From contig CABPYL010000014.1 in NCBI GenBank assembly GCA_902461565.1, positions 1-64,000 on the forward strand: a stretch of 64,000 bases of DNA. The letters run 5' to 3'. Below the pieces are notes generated by a model. It searched no databases. It was not told the origin of the DNA and saw nothing but the letters and a program-made list of their open reading frames with translations. The position numbers were made by a program, and so were the translations under genes. Of this stretch, positions 28,979-37,602 are shown piece by piece. Origin of the DNA: an uncultured Porphyromonadaceae bacterium. Its GTDB lineage: Bacteria; Bacteroidota; Bacteroidia; Bacteroidales; Muribaculaceae. Positions within the stretch are counted from its first letter, which is position 1. Every line of letters starts with the position of its first letter.

Positions 28979-29134
28979 ATGGACACCCCAAAACCATCCC
29001 ACAAGCCTCCAGAAGAAACAGAGGAAGCACTCAAAAACGACGAACCGACACCTGCCGAAGAAAGCATCCCCGTTGCAAGCACCATTTTCTTCGGCGAGCC
29101 ACAGCCCGATTTCTGGGACGAGAACTTTTTCTAA
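28979..29134 (+). CDS. Small acidic protein, first gene of the phage head cassette
   Basis: A 51-residue protein starting at ATG 28979; a TTG start 33 nt upstream would fall inside the -7 box. It is proline- and glutamate-rich (PPEETEEALKNDEPTPAEES), probably disordered, and ends with an aromatic acidic tail (FFGEPQPDFWDENFF). I recognise no family. It sits 27 nt before the capsid-like gene and shares its promoter. Small acidic proteins in this place in phages can be scaffolds, decoration proteins or capsid-binding tails; none is proven here. Confidence 0.6.
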   Translation: MDTPKPSHKPPEETEEALKNDEPTPAEESIPVASTIFFGEPQPDFWDENFF

Positions 29135-29161
29135 ATCACCAACCGACAAACAGCAAACAAG

Positions 29162-30382
29162 ATGACAACACACATTTCCGGACAACCGGTAACAGTAGAA
29201 AACCTTAAAGAAGAATCGCCCGCGCTGATGCGCAACGCCATAGACCAGCACATTGTAAAAATACGCCCTATGTCTACGCCTGTCGACCAGCTGTCGCGCT
29301 GCGGAAGCTGCCGCCACGCCGACGCAATGACCATCGACTACTTCTCGGTCGATACCAAACCCACCGAAACAGAGCTGAAATCGCGCAGCTCCGCGGGCTA
29401 CGGCAACAAGTATTCGCCCGAACTGTATACATTCGATCTTCATCCCGCAGACGATACAATCTTCGAAGTGTCCGAGACCATTCTTGTGCCGGATGTGCTC
29501 GACGGCAATCCCCTGGTGCTGTACTGCGTGGCAAAAGACGGCAAAGGCACCGTTACCGTGGCACCGGTAAACATACCGTTCACAGGCAACGACGGTCCCG
29601 AGATGCCGGAGCTGCCGACGGGCACAAAACTTATCCGCATGGGGCGTGCCGCCTCTGAACTCGACGTGCAGACTGCCCAGTTCTCGGCCATACCGCAGAA
29701 GGCGACCAACAATTGCCAGATTTTCAAAATGCAGGTGGAACAGAGCACTTTCGCAAAAATCGCCGACAAGGAGGTTGGCTGGAACTTCAGCGACCAGGAG
29801 GAAGCCGCGATAATCGACATGCGTCTGGGCATGGAGAAGAGTTTTCTGTTCGGCGCCCGCGCAAAGATTTTCGATACTCGCAAGCGCGAGTACCTGTACC
29901 TTACCGGCGGAATATGGAACCAGACCGACCGCGAGTTCACATTAGACACCGCCGCGCTTACCGAGGACACTCTCATCGACCTTTGCAGCGCGGCCTTCAC
30001 CGGCAACAACGGCAGCAAACGAAAGATTCTTATTGCCGGAACCGGTCTGTTGGAAGCTATCAGCAAGCTATCGGTAACACGAATTCTCCGCGGCACAGAA
30101 ACACGGACCAAATGGGGCCTCGAATTCAAGGAATTAGTATCCAACTTCGGCACGCTGTATCTGCTGCATTCTGAAATCTTCGACCAGTGCGGCCACCGCA
30201 ACGACGGTTTCATAATCGACCCGAACTACATGACAAAGTATGTTCACGTTCCCTTCCGCGCCGAACAGCTCGACCTGCGCAGCTCCGGACAGCGAAACAC
30301 CGATGCTGTTGTACTCACCGAGGCTTCGTGCCTTGTACTCCGCTATCCCAAGGCTCACCTTAAAGTGAAGAACGCCGCCTGA
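29162..30382 (+). CDS. Phage major capsid-like protein (SU10/DUF5309-type, HK97 fold suspected)
   Basis: A 406-residue protein resembling major capsid proteins of Bacteroidales phages and prophages. Features I recognise: TPVDQLSRCGSCRHADAMTI near residue 40 and YFSVDTKPTETE just after; the mid-protein WNFSDQEEAAIIDMRLGMEK and FLFGARAKIFDTR; AFTGNNGSKRKILIAGTGLL around 280; and the C-terminal block FGTLYLLHSEIFDQCGH, KYVHVPFRAEQLDLRSSGQR, NTDAVVLTEASCLVLRYP. There is no signal peptide. Capsid proteins of this type build icosahedral heads. The frame is intact and base composition matches the host, so it is not obviously decaying. It lies in a four-gene cassette with an adaptor-like and a portal gene, upstream of groESL, and is followed by a long stem-loop. 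An encapsulin-like use is possible but unproven. Confidence 0.7.
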   Translation: MTTHISGQPVTVENLKEESPALMRNAIDQHIVKIRPMSTPVDQLSRCGSCRHADAMTIDYFSVDTKPTETELKSRSSAGYGNKYSPELYTFDLHPADDTIFEVSETILVPDVLDGNPLVLYCVAKDGKGTVTVAPVNIPFTGNDGPEMPELPTGTKLIRMGRAASELDVQTAQFSAIPQKATNNCQIFKMQVEQSTFAKIADKEVGWNFSDQEEAAIIDMRLGMEKSFLFGARAKIFDTRKREYLYLTGGIWNQTDREFTLDTAALTEDTLIDLCSAAFTGNNGSKRKILIAGTGLLEAISKLSVTRILRGTETRTKWGLEFKELVSNFGTLYLLHSEIFDQCGHRNDGFIIDPNYMTKYVHVPFRAEQLDLRSSGQRNTDAVVLTEASCLVLRYPKAHLKVKNAA

Positions 30383-30390
30383 CAAACCAG

Positions 30391-30428
30391 AGAGGATGTT
30401 GGAAAACTTTGGTTTTGCAACATCCTCT
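30391..30428 (+). terminator. Long stem-loop between capsid-like and adaptor-like genes
   Basis: Perfect 11-bp stem (30391-30401 with 30418-30428) continued by an inner AAAAC/GTTTT stem (30403-30407 with 30412-30416). No strong T run follows (ATATACC). It may be a partial terminator or mRNA stabiliser that lowers downstream expression relative to the capsid gene. Confidence 0.65.
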
Positions 30429-30443
30429 ATATACCTATTATAT

Positions 30444-31001
30444 ATGAAGATTACAAAAAGCACTGCAGAACTGCGCGAATATGTGCGCACACTGGCCGGA
30501 CTTACGCCCATGCGGGCAGACTGCGTGATTGAATACACCGACGGCATCGACGTAGACGCAATGATAGACTCACGCCTGCGCCAGTGGTACATAAAACTGC
30601 TTGCCGAGGGTCCGCGCGAACTTCTTGCAGAACAGGATCTGGCTGCCGACGCCAGTGTTTCTGTCGGTGGCGCCCCGGCATACGGCTGTACCGTACGGTT
30701 GCCCGGGTCGTGCGTACGCGTGTTCGAGCTTAAGCTGTCATCCTGGCAGCATCCGGTGGCAATCCTTGGCGCAGAAGCACTCGGAAAGGTGGTGGAATGC
30801 CAGAGAAATCCTTTTACGCGTGCTACTCCCGAATCGCCGGTTGCGGTTATGGCACCGGGAGGACGATCGGTGTTCGCCTGGCCTGCCGACACAACCGTAG
30901 CGGCCCTATCAGGTGTTTCCGATACCGACGACGGAACGTATTCTATGGACGAGGCGGCACTGGACCGGCTCGAAAATTTTGCCAAAACCCTTGACTACTG
31001 A
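30444..31001 (+). CDS. Phage head adaptor-like / hypothetical protein
   Basis: A 185-residue protein from ATG 30444 (MKITKSTAEL); upstream in-frame codons lie in the stem-loop region and are not used. The N-terminal half is helical (AELREYVRTLAGLTPMRADC and a YIKLLAEGPRELLAE helix), and the middle is beta-rich (GCTVRLPGSCVRVFELKLSS). I do not recognise the family from sequence. Its place between capsid and portal genes makes a head-completion or portal-adaptor role plausible by position alone. Its stop (TGA, 30999-31001) is 4 nt before the portal ATG at 31006, so translation is probably coupled. Confidence 0.6.
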   Translation: MKITKSTAELREYVRTLAGLTPMRADCVIEYTDGIDVDAMIDSRLRQWYIKLLAEGPRELLAEQDLAADASVSVGGAPAYGCTVRLPGSCVRVFELKLSSWQHPVAILGAEALGKVVECQRNPFTRATPESPVAVMAPGGRSVFAWPADTTVAALSGVSDTDDGTYSMDEAALDRLENFAKTLDY

Positions 31002-31005
31002 CACC

Positions 31006-32310
31006 ATGTCCAAAGAAATCATCACACAAGCCTACAATGCCTGGAGCCGATGCGCCGACATACGCAACCGGCGTCAGCGATGCAAGCGCTACACCTACGG
31101 CGACCAATGGGGCGACATCGTACGCGACAACCTGGGCAAACTGCACGTAGAAAGCGAACTAATCCGCACATCGGGCAACCGGCCCGTCATCAACAATCTT
31201 ATCCGGCAGCTGGTAAAGACAATAATAGGCCGTTTCCGCGCCGAGCAGACGGAAAACGGCGCTTATACTGCAACCGGGCTGCGTGCCGTGGCCGAGAGCA
31301 ACGCGCTGCCGGAGATAGACAGCCGGATGTTCGAGGAATTTCTTATTTCCGGCTGTGCCGTGCAGCGAATCGCCGCCGACGGCGCCTGCGGACGCAGCGG
31401 ACTGTGCGTGCACAATGTGGATTTCCGCAAATTCTTCGTGAACGCCTTCTCCGACCCCCGCGGATGGGATATAAATCTTATCGGTCAGCTCCACGACATG
31501 ACATTCCCGGAACTGGCGAGCCGGTTCGCACGCGGCTCGCGTGCACGCGCCGAGGTTCTGCGGGAACTCTATGCCGGCAAGGCAGCGCCCGACGAGGTCG
31601 GCAATACAATAGGAGGCGCCGGGGCCGACGTTGATTTCTTTACCCCGCACGCCGCAGGACAGTGTCGCGTGGCAGAAGTGTGGACACTGGACGCTACCGG
31701 CAGGCGTAAAGGCGACAGCCTGAATTACAGTTTCCGCTGGCACTGCAGATGGCTGACACCGGATGGCACGCTGCTCCAAGAATATGACTCGCCTTTCGCC
31801 CACGGCTCACATCCGTACGCCGTAAAATTCTATCCTTTGACCGACGGCGAGGTCCATTCCTTTGTAGAAGACATCCTGGATCAGCAGAAAGGAATAAACC
31901 GCATGCTGGTACTGATAGACCGGATGATAGCATCCTCGGCCAAAGGTGTGCTCCTTTTCCCGTGCGACCAGCTTGTAGAGGGCATGACATGGACCGACGT
32001 ATGCCGGCGGTGGGCGCAGGCCGACGGTGTTATTCCGGTAACAGGCCGTGGCGAACATCTGCCGCAGCAGGTGATGAACAATCCGGGCGACACCGGCGCC
32101 TACCAGTACCTGCAGCTGCAGATGAAGCTGTTCGACAACATCTCCGGCGTGAGCGAATCGCTCACAGGCCACGCATCGGCCAGCGCACGGGGCGCCGAAC
32201 TGTACGAGAGCCAGGTACGCAACGCCACCATCGCCCTTGGCGACATCTTCGAGACCTTCGGCGCTTTCCTCGCCGGACGCAATGCCAAAATCCTTGCAAC
32301 AAAAGCGTAG
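31006..32310 (+). CDS. Phage portal protein
   Basis: A 434-residue portal protein. Portals form the dodecameric ring through which DNA enters a phage head. Signatures: N-terminal RYTYGDQWGD-like segment (RCKRYTYGDQWGDIVRDN), the RPVINNLIRQLVKTIIGRFR helix where P22-type portals carry the same RPxxxNxxxxxV pattern, a central VAEVWTLD/FRWHCRWLTPDG strand pair, EDILDQQKGINRMLVLIDRM, and the C-terminal FDNISGVSESLTGHASASAR with a helical ending. It is shorter than P22-like portals (often 600-700 residues), missing an extended C-terminal barrel. ATG 31006 (MSKEIITQAY) was preferred over an in-frame start 93 nt upstream that overlaps the previous gene. No terminase, protease, tail or integrase gene is adjacent. 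Confidence 0.75.
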   Translation: MSKEIITQAYNAWSRCADIRNRRQRCKRYTYGDQWGDIVRDNLGKLHVESELIRTSGNRPVINNLIRQLVKTIIGRFRAEQTENGAYTATGLRAVAESNALPEIDSRMFEEFLISGCAVQRIAADGACGRSGLCVHNVDFRKFFVNAFSDPRGWDINLIGQLHDMTFPELASRFARGSRARAEVLRELYAGKAAPDEVGNTIGGAGADVDFFTPHAAGQCRVAEVWTLDATGRRKGDSLNYSFRWHCRWLTPDGTLLQEYDSPFAHGSHPYAVKFYPLTDGEVHSFVEDILDQQKGINRMLVLIDRMIASSAKGVLLFPCDQLVEGMTWTDVCRRWAQADGVIPVTGRGEHLPQQVMNNPGDTGAYQYLQLQMKLFDNISGVSESLTGHASASARGAELYESQVRNATIALGDIFETFGAFLAGRNAKILATKA

Positions 32311-32320
32311 CTCCAACTGC

Positions 32321-32367
32321 CCGCCTCCATGTTCTCCGATGTCTGTTTCCGAGAACTTTGGAGGCGG
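32321..32367 (+). terminator. Hairpin after the portal gene
   Basis: CCGCCTCC (32321-32328) pairs with GGAGGCGG (32360-32367), and GTTCTC (32331-32336) pairs with GAGAAC (32351-32356). It has no T run but is strong enough to end or attenuate transcription before groES. Confidence 0.6.
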
Positions 32368-32383
32368 AAATATGTTGTACTAT

Positions 32384-32413
32384 TGACAAAATGGCAGACC
32401 CTGTCAGATTTTG
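32384..32413 (+). promoter_or_regulatory. Candidate operator upstream of groESL
   Basis: Inverted repeat TGACA (32384-32388) / TGTCA (32402-32406) with 13-nt spacing, overlapped by CAAAAT (32387-32392) / ATTTTG (32408-32413). It lies just upstream of the groES promoter; I see no CIRCE element (TTAGCACTC). Confidence 0.4.
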
Positions 32414-32417
32414 CGCG

Positions 32418-32446
32418 TTTGGCGCACTTTTTGTATTTTAACTTTA
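32418..32446 (+). promoter_or_regulatory. groESL promoter
   Basis: TTTG (32418-32421), 17-nt spacer, TAACTTTA (32439-32446), 86 nt before ATG 32533. It gives groESL its own start independent of the phage cassette. Confidence 0.55.
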
Positions 32447-32532
32447 CAGACGGCGCAACAGGCGTTCACCCCAACACCGCACGTTTGCGTTTGCCGCATA
32501 ATGTGATTATTCTAACTTAAAAATATACTACA

Positions 32533-32805
32533 ATGAAACTCAAACCATTAGCCGACCGTGTTATCATTCAGCCCACAGCAGCAGAAGAAGTAACCGCTTC
32601 CGGCATCATCATCCCCGATTCCGCTAAAGAGAAACCCCTTAAAGGCACCGTTCTTGCTGTAGGCAACGGTACCAAAGACGAGGAAATGGTCCTCAAGGAA
32701 GGCGACAACGTACTCTATGGCAAGTATGCAGGTACAGAAATCGACCTCGACGGCGACAAGGTGTTAGTGATGCGTCAGAACGAGGTATTGGCAGTAATCG
32801 AGTAA
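32533..32805 (+). CDS. groES: Co-chaperonin GroES
   Basis: A 90-residue co-chaperonin that caps GroEL and encloses the folding chamber. It starts with the family pattern LKPLADRVIIQP, has the mobile loop around residues 17-32 (EEVTASGIIIPDSAKEKP) and the GTVLAVGNG strand, and ends EVLAVIE. Length is normal. groEL begins 12 nt downstream, as in most bacteria. It has its own promoter at 32418-32446, with a possible operator at 32384-32413. The neighbouring capsid-portal cassette is noteworthy, since phage heads are classical GroE clients. Confidence 0.98.
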   Translation: MKLKPLADRVIIQPTAAEEVTASGIIIPDSAKEKPLKGTVLAVGNGTKDEEMVLKEGDNVLYGKYAGTEIDLDGDKVLVMRQNEVLAVIE

Positions 32806-34449
<1,644 letters not shown>

Positions 34450-34470
34450 TCCCACGACAACAATAATACA

Positions 34471-34500
34471 ATCGCCTCCGCAACCCGGAGGCGATTTTTT
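34471..34500 (+). terminator. groESL terminator
   Basis: Perfect 10-bp stem (34471-34480 with 34486-34495), 5-nt loop, six Ts. Confidence 0.95.
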
Positions 34501-34523
34501 GTCCTCGCAAAAAATTCAACATT

Positions 34524-34555
34524 TTTGCAATATGACGATTATTTGTGTATTTTTG
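34524..34555 (+). promoter_or_regulatory. Promoter of the LRR secreted protein gene
   Basis: TTTG (34524-34527), 20-nt spacer, TATTTTTG (34548-34555), 38 nt before ATG 34594. Confidence 0.8.
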
Positions 34556-34593
34556 CCTCAGAATAATAAATTTAATCAAATTATCACAGCAAA

Positions 34594-36846
34594 ATGAACA
34601 CTAAGCTACTGAATTTTATCTGTGCCATGCTGATTGTAGCCTTTGCTCCTGCCGTTTTTGCCCAGGACGATCCGGCTCCACGCGACAGAATTACGATGAT
34701 TACGCATGCTCCCGAAGGAACTCCACTACGTATCTATTCAATGCCGTATAACGATGCCACTGTAACCGGAGCCGATGAAAGCAAATTCTTCGGCGAATAT
34801 ATTTCCAAAGGTCCGGGCACAGAAATCACCATAGCCGGAAACATCGAACAGCTGGAGGTATACAATTGCCAGCTGTCCTCTCTCACCGTAGAAAATGCTC
34901 CCGAACTTTTTATTCTTCGCTGCCACAGCAACAGCCTGCAGTCTCTCGATTTACGCAACTGTCCCAAACTGTCTGTCCTCGACTGCCACAGCAATCAGCT
35001 CTCATCACTCGATGTAAGCGCAAACAATCTCCTTGAAGAACTTAATGCGTCCCAGAACAAGCTCGATAATATTGTACTCGGCCAACAGCCTGCGCTGGCC
35101 AAACTGAATATCGCTTCCAACAGCGTTACAGCGCTCAATCTCTCCGGCCTCCCGATTCTCGAGGAGCTGCATGCAGAAAACAATCGCATCGTCGGCCTCG
35201 ACCTTAGCGCAAACAACAACATAAAGTGGATTCATATATACACCAACTGTATCGCCGGACAGCAGATGACCGACTTCATGAAAAATCTGCCCGAAGCAAC
35301 CCAGGCACCCTCGCTGCTGTATATCGTAGATACTTTCAATAGTGCAGAGGGCAACATTTGCCTGATGAGCGATGTTGAGGCTGCTTCGCAGAAAGGATGG
35401 GTTACAATGGACTATGCCGACGGTGTTGTAAACGCAGGCCTCACTGGCCAGGTATACTATGGCGCCGACTATGTTCCCTCGATATCCGACAACGGCATAA
35501 AGTTTACCACAACCCGCACTCCCGGCGAGACTGTCAAGCTCTACATCCAGGCTCCCGGCGACTTCACCATCGAAGGTGTTGCGGAGAAAAATTTCGCATG
35601 CGGTACCGCCACCTATACCCTCGCGGCTTCCGAAGTATTCGTTAAAGGCGATATCTCGATTTTCGAATGTCCCGGCAACGACATCACTGCCATCGATTTC
35701 GTCGGCTCCGCTGCCACACTCACTTCCCTCGACTGCAGCGACAACAAGATTGAATCCCTCCGGATAAACAATGCCGCATCGCTCGCCCAGATTCACGCCC
35801 AGAAAAATGCCATCAGCAGTCTCGACATTACAGGATGCACCGGCGTTGTGCGCGTGGATTGCTACGACAACAGCCTCCGCGGCAACGCAATGAAAGCTTT
35901 CATGAATTCTCTGCCCGACGGTACCAGGAACAATCCCTACCTTTTCGTCATCGACACAAAGAGCGACACAGAAAAGAACATAGCGACCACCGACAACGTC
36001 AACATCGCTAAGGACAAGAACTGGGCCGTGTTCGACTTCATCGGCGGCGACAGATTCGGCATGGGAACACGCTACGACGGTTCCGAACCTGTCGGCCCCG
36101 AGGTGCCCGCTGAATTCTTCACCTTCTCCACCACAGGTGTCTCCGAAGTGCTGATAAACCTTGTGTTCACCGACGCCGAATATTATCCCGTTGTCGAGGA
36201 TGCCGAGATACTCGGATGGGGCAGCGGCGCTCTCACCCTCCGCGTTACTCCGGGCAAACCCGCCAAGGTCTATGGCGACGCCACACTCATCAGCTCCAAC
36301 ATCGCGTATATCGACAGTTTCGACGCCTCGGCATGTCCCAACCTCAGGGAACTTAGCCTCATGGCTAACGAGCTTACTACCCTCGACGTATCGAAAAACA
36401 CACAGCTGCAGACTCTCCTTGTATTCGGCAACTCGCTCGAAAGCATAGATGTGTCCGGATGTACCCAGCTCAAACTCATCAGCTGCTACGGCAACCGCCT
36501 CGCCGGCGAAGCAATGACACAGCTTATGTCCACCCTGCCCGTGCGCAGCCTTTCCGAACAGGGACGCATCGTAATATACGACGGCAATTACGAGCGCGAG
36601 CATAATGTATGCACCGAGAACGACGTTGCCGCCGCCTTCGACCGCTTCTGGATTGCATACGAGCTCAACGCCGACGGCCAGCTCGTACCTTACTACGGCG
36701 TATCCGGAGTGGAGAATGTGGAAGCCGACGACCTGTCCGCACCTGTCGAATACTTCAATCTGCAGGGTGTCCGCGTACAGCAGCCCGAAAACGGCGTGTA
36801 TATCAGACGCCAGGGCGGCAAGGTCTCCAAAGTACACATACAGTAA
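34594..36846 (+). CDS. Secreted leucine-rich-repeat protein with C-terminal tag
   Basis: A 750-residue exported protein (signal peptide ending AVFAQ). Three leucine-rich-repeat blocks (about 85-210, 345-430, 565-640) use the internalin-like unit xLxxLDCxxNxLxxLDL, for example LSVLDCHSNQLSSLDVSANN and LTSLDCSDNKIESLRI. Each block is preceded by a beta-rich segment and ends with a conserved stretch (MTDFMKNLP / MKAFMNSLPDG / MTQLMSTLP), so the protein is a threefold repeat of one larger module. The end is the tag shared with other secreted proteins here (NLQGVRVQQPENGVYIRRQG). LRR proteins of this kind are usually surface-exposed and bind other proteins. It is monocistronic between its own promoter and the terminator at 36866-36901. 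Confidence 0.87.
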   Translation: MNTKLLNFICAMLIVAFAPAVFAQDDPAPRDRITMITHAPEGTPLRIYSMPYNDATVTGADESKFFGEYISKGPGTEITIAGNIEQLEVYNCQLSSLTVENAPELFILRCHSNSLQSLDLRNCPKLSVLDCHSNQLSSLDVSANNLLEELNASQNKLDNIVLGQQPALAKLNIASNSVTALNLSGLPILEELHAENNRIVGLDLSANNNIKWIHIYTNCIAGQQMTDFMKNLPEATQAPSLLYIVDTFNSAEGNICLMSDVEAASQKGWVTMDYADGVVNAGLTGQVYYGADYVPSISDNGIKFTTTRTPGETVKLYIQAPGDFTIEGVAEKNFACGTATYTLAASEVFVKGDISIFECPGNDITAIDFVGSAATLTSLDCSDNKIESLRINNAASLAQIHAQKNAISSLDITGCTGVVRVDCYDNSLRGNAMKAFMNSLPDGTRNNPYLFVIDTKSDTEKNIATTDNVNIAKDKNWAVFDFIGGDRFGMGTRYDGSEPVGPEVPAEFFTFSTTGVSEVLINLVFTDAEYYPVVEDAEILGWGSGALTLRVTPGKPAKVYGDATLISSNIAYIDSFDASACPNLRELSLMANELTTLDVSKNTQLQTLLVFGNSLESIDVSGCTQLKLISCYGNRLAGEAMTQLMSTLPVRSLSEQGRIVIYDGNYEREHNVCTENDVAAAFDRFWIAYELNADGQLVPYYGVSGVENVEADDLSAPVEYFNLQGVRVQQPENGVYIRRQGGKVSKVHIQ

Positions 36847-36865
36847 CCGTTTCTTATCTTATGCG

Positions 36866-36901
36866 GCGGAATTGTCTCCCTCGGGGCAATTCCGCTTTTT
36901 A
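36866..36901 (+). terminator. Rho-independent terminator
   Basis: 9-bp stem (36866-36874 with 36887-36895), 12-nt loop with inner CCC/GGG pairing, then a T run. Confidence 0.9.
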
Positions 36902-36914
36902 TATGCCCTGAGGA

Positions 36915-36946
36915 TTTGGCAATGTTGCGAATAAATCGTTATTTTG
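36915..36946 (+). promoter_or_regulatory. Promoter of the carbonic anhydrase gene
   Basis: TTTG (36915-36918), 20-nt spacer, TTATTTTG (36939-36946; one mismatch to TAnnTTTG), 32 nt before ATG 36978. Confidence 0.65.
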
Positions 36947-36977
36947 CATCTGGTTTAACACTAAATCAAACGCCATT

Positions 36978-37538
36978 ATGATAGATCAGATACTGAATTT
37001 CAACAAAGAGTTTGTAGCCTCCGGAGAATACATGCGCTTCGAGACATCGAAGTATCCCGACAAAAAGATAGCCATCGTAACCTGCATGGACACCCGTCTG
37101 GTAGAGTTGCTGCCTGCGGCCCTCGGCATCAGGAACGGCGACGTAAAAATGATTAAGAACGCAGGAGGCACCATTACAAATCCCTTCGATTCCACCGTGC
37201 GTTCGCTGCTTGTGGCCGTCTACGAATTGGGGGTCAACGAAATAATGATTATCGGCCACACAAACTGCGGTGTGCAGGGCATGAATGCCCAGGAAATGCT
37301 GGGACTGATGCGCAAACGAGGCGTTAGCGACGAACACATTTCCCTCATGCGACACTGCGGTATCGACCTTGACAGCTGGCTGCATGGTTTCGACGACACC
37401 TCCGACGCCGTCCGAGAAACCGTGGAAATGGTGCGCAATCACCCCCTGATGGCACCCGATGTAAAAGTTGGCGGTTACATAATGGACACCGCCACCGGTC
37501 AGCTAACCGTTGTTTGCCGCGACGCCGCCCACGATTAA
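36978..37538 (+). CDS. Beta-class carbonic anhydrase
   Basis: A 186-residue cytoplasmic zinc enzyme for CO2/bicarbonate interconversion. The zinc ligands are visible as Cys36 in TCMDTR, and His94 and Cys97 in GHTNCGVQG; the Asp38-Arg40 dyad of the beta class is present. Length fits the small bacterial clade. It feeds bicarbonate to carboxylation reactions, which fits the nearby pckA (a major CO2-fixing step in Bacteroidales) and meaB of the methylmalonyl-CoA route. Own promoter at 36915-36946; meaB follows after 64 nt with a separate promoter. Confidence 0.93.
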   Translation: MIDQILNFNKEFVASGEYMRFETSKYPDKKIAIVTCMDTRLVELLPAALGIRNGDVKMIKNAGGTITNPFDSTVRSLLVAVYELGVNEIMIIGHTNCGVQGMNAQEMLGLMRKRGVSDEHISLMRHCGIDLDSWLHGFDDTSDAVRETVEMVRNHPLMAPDVKVGGYIMDTATGQLTVVCRDAAHD

Positions 37539-37553
37539 ACGGCCCTGCGCGGA

Positions 37554-37585
37554 TTTGCGTATGTCGCGTATTTTGCGTAACTTTG
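37554..37585 (+). promoter_or_regulatory. Promoter of meaB
   Basis: TTTG (37554-37557), 20-nt spacer, TAACTTTG (37578-37585), a perfect match. ATG 37603 is 18 nt downstream, so the leader is very short; this also supports that start over the in-frame codons upstream. Confidence 0.85.
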
Positions 37586-37602
37586 AATTAAATAACTGTA
37601 CT

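Noticed and set aside
29162..30382. Calling the capsid-like protein an encapsulin
   Set aside because: It sits with a portal and an adaptor-like gene and resembles phage capsids of the SU10 type; no cargo enzyme with a loading peptide is next to it. Left open only as a hypothesis.
35005..36837. 610-codon open frame antisense to the LRR gene
   Set aside because: Shadow frame of a repeat-rich gene with clear signal peptide and promoter on the other strand.
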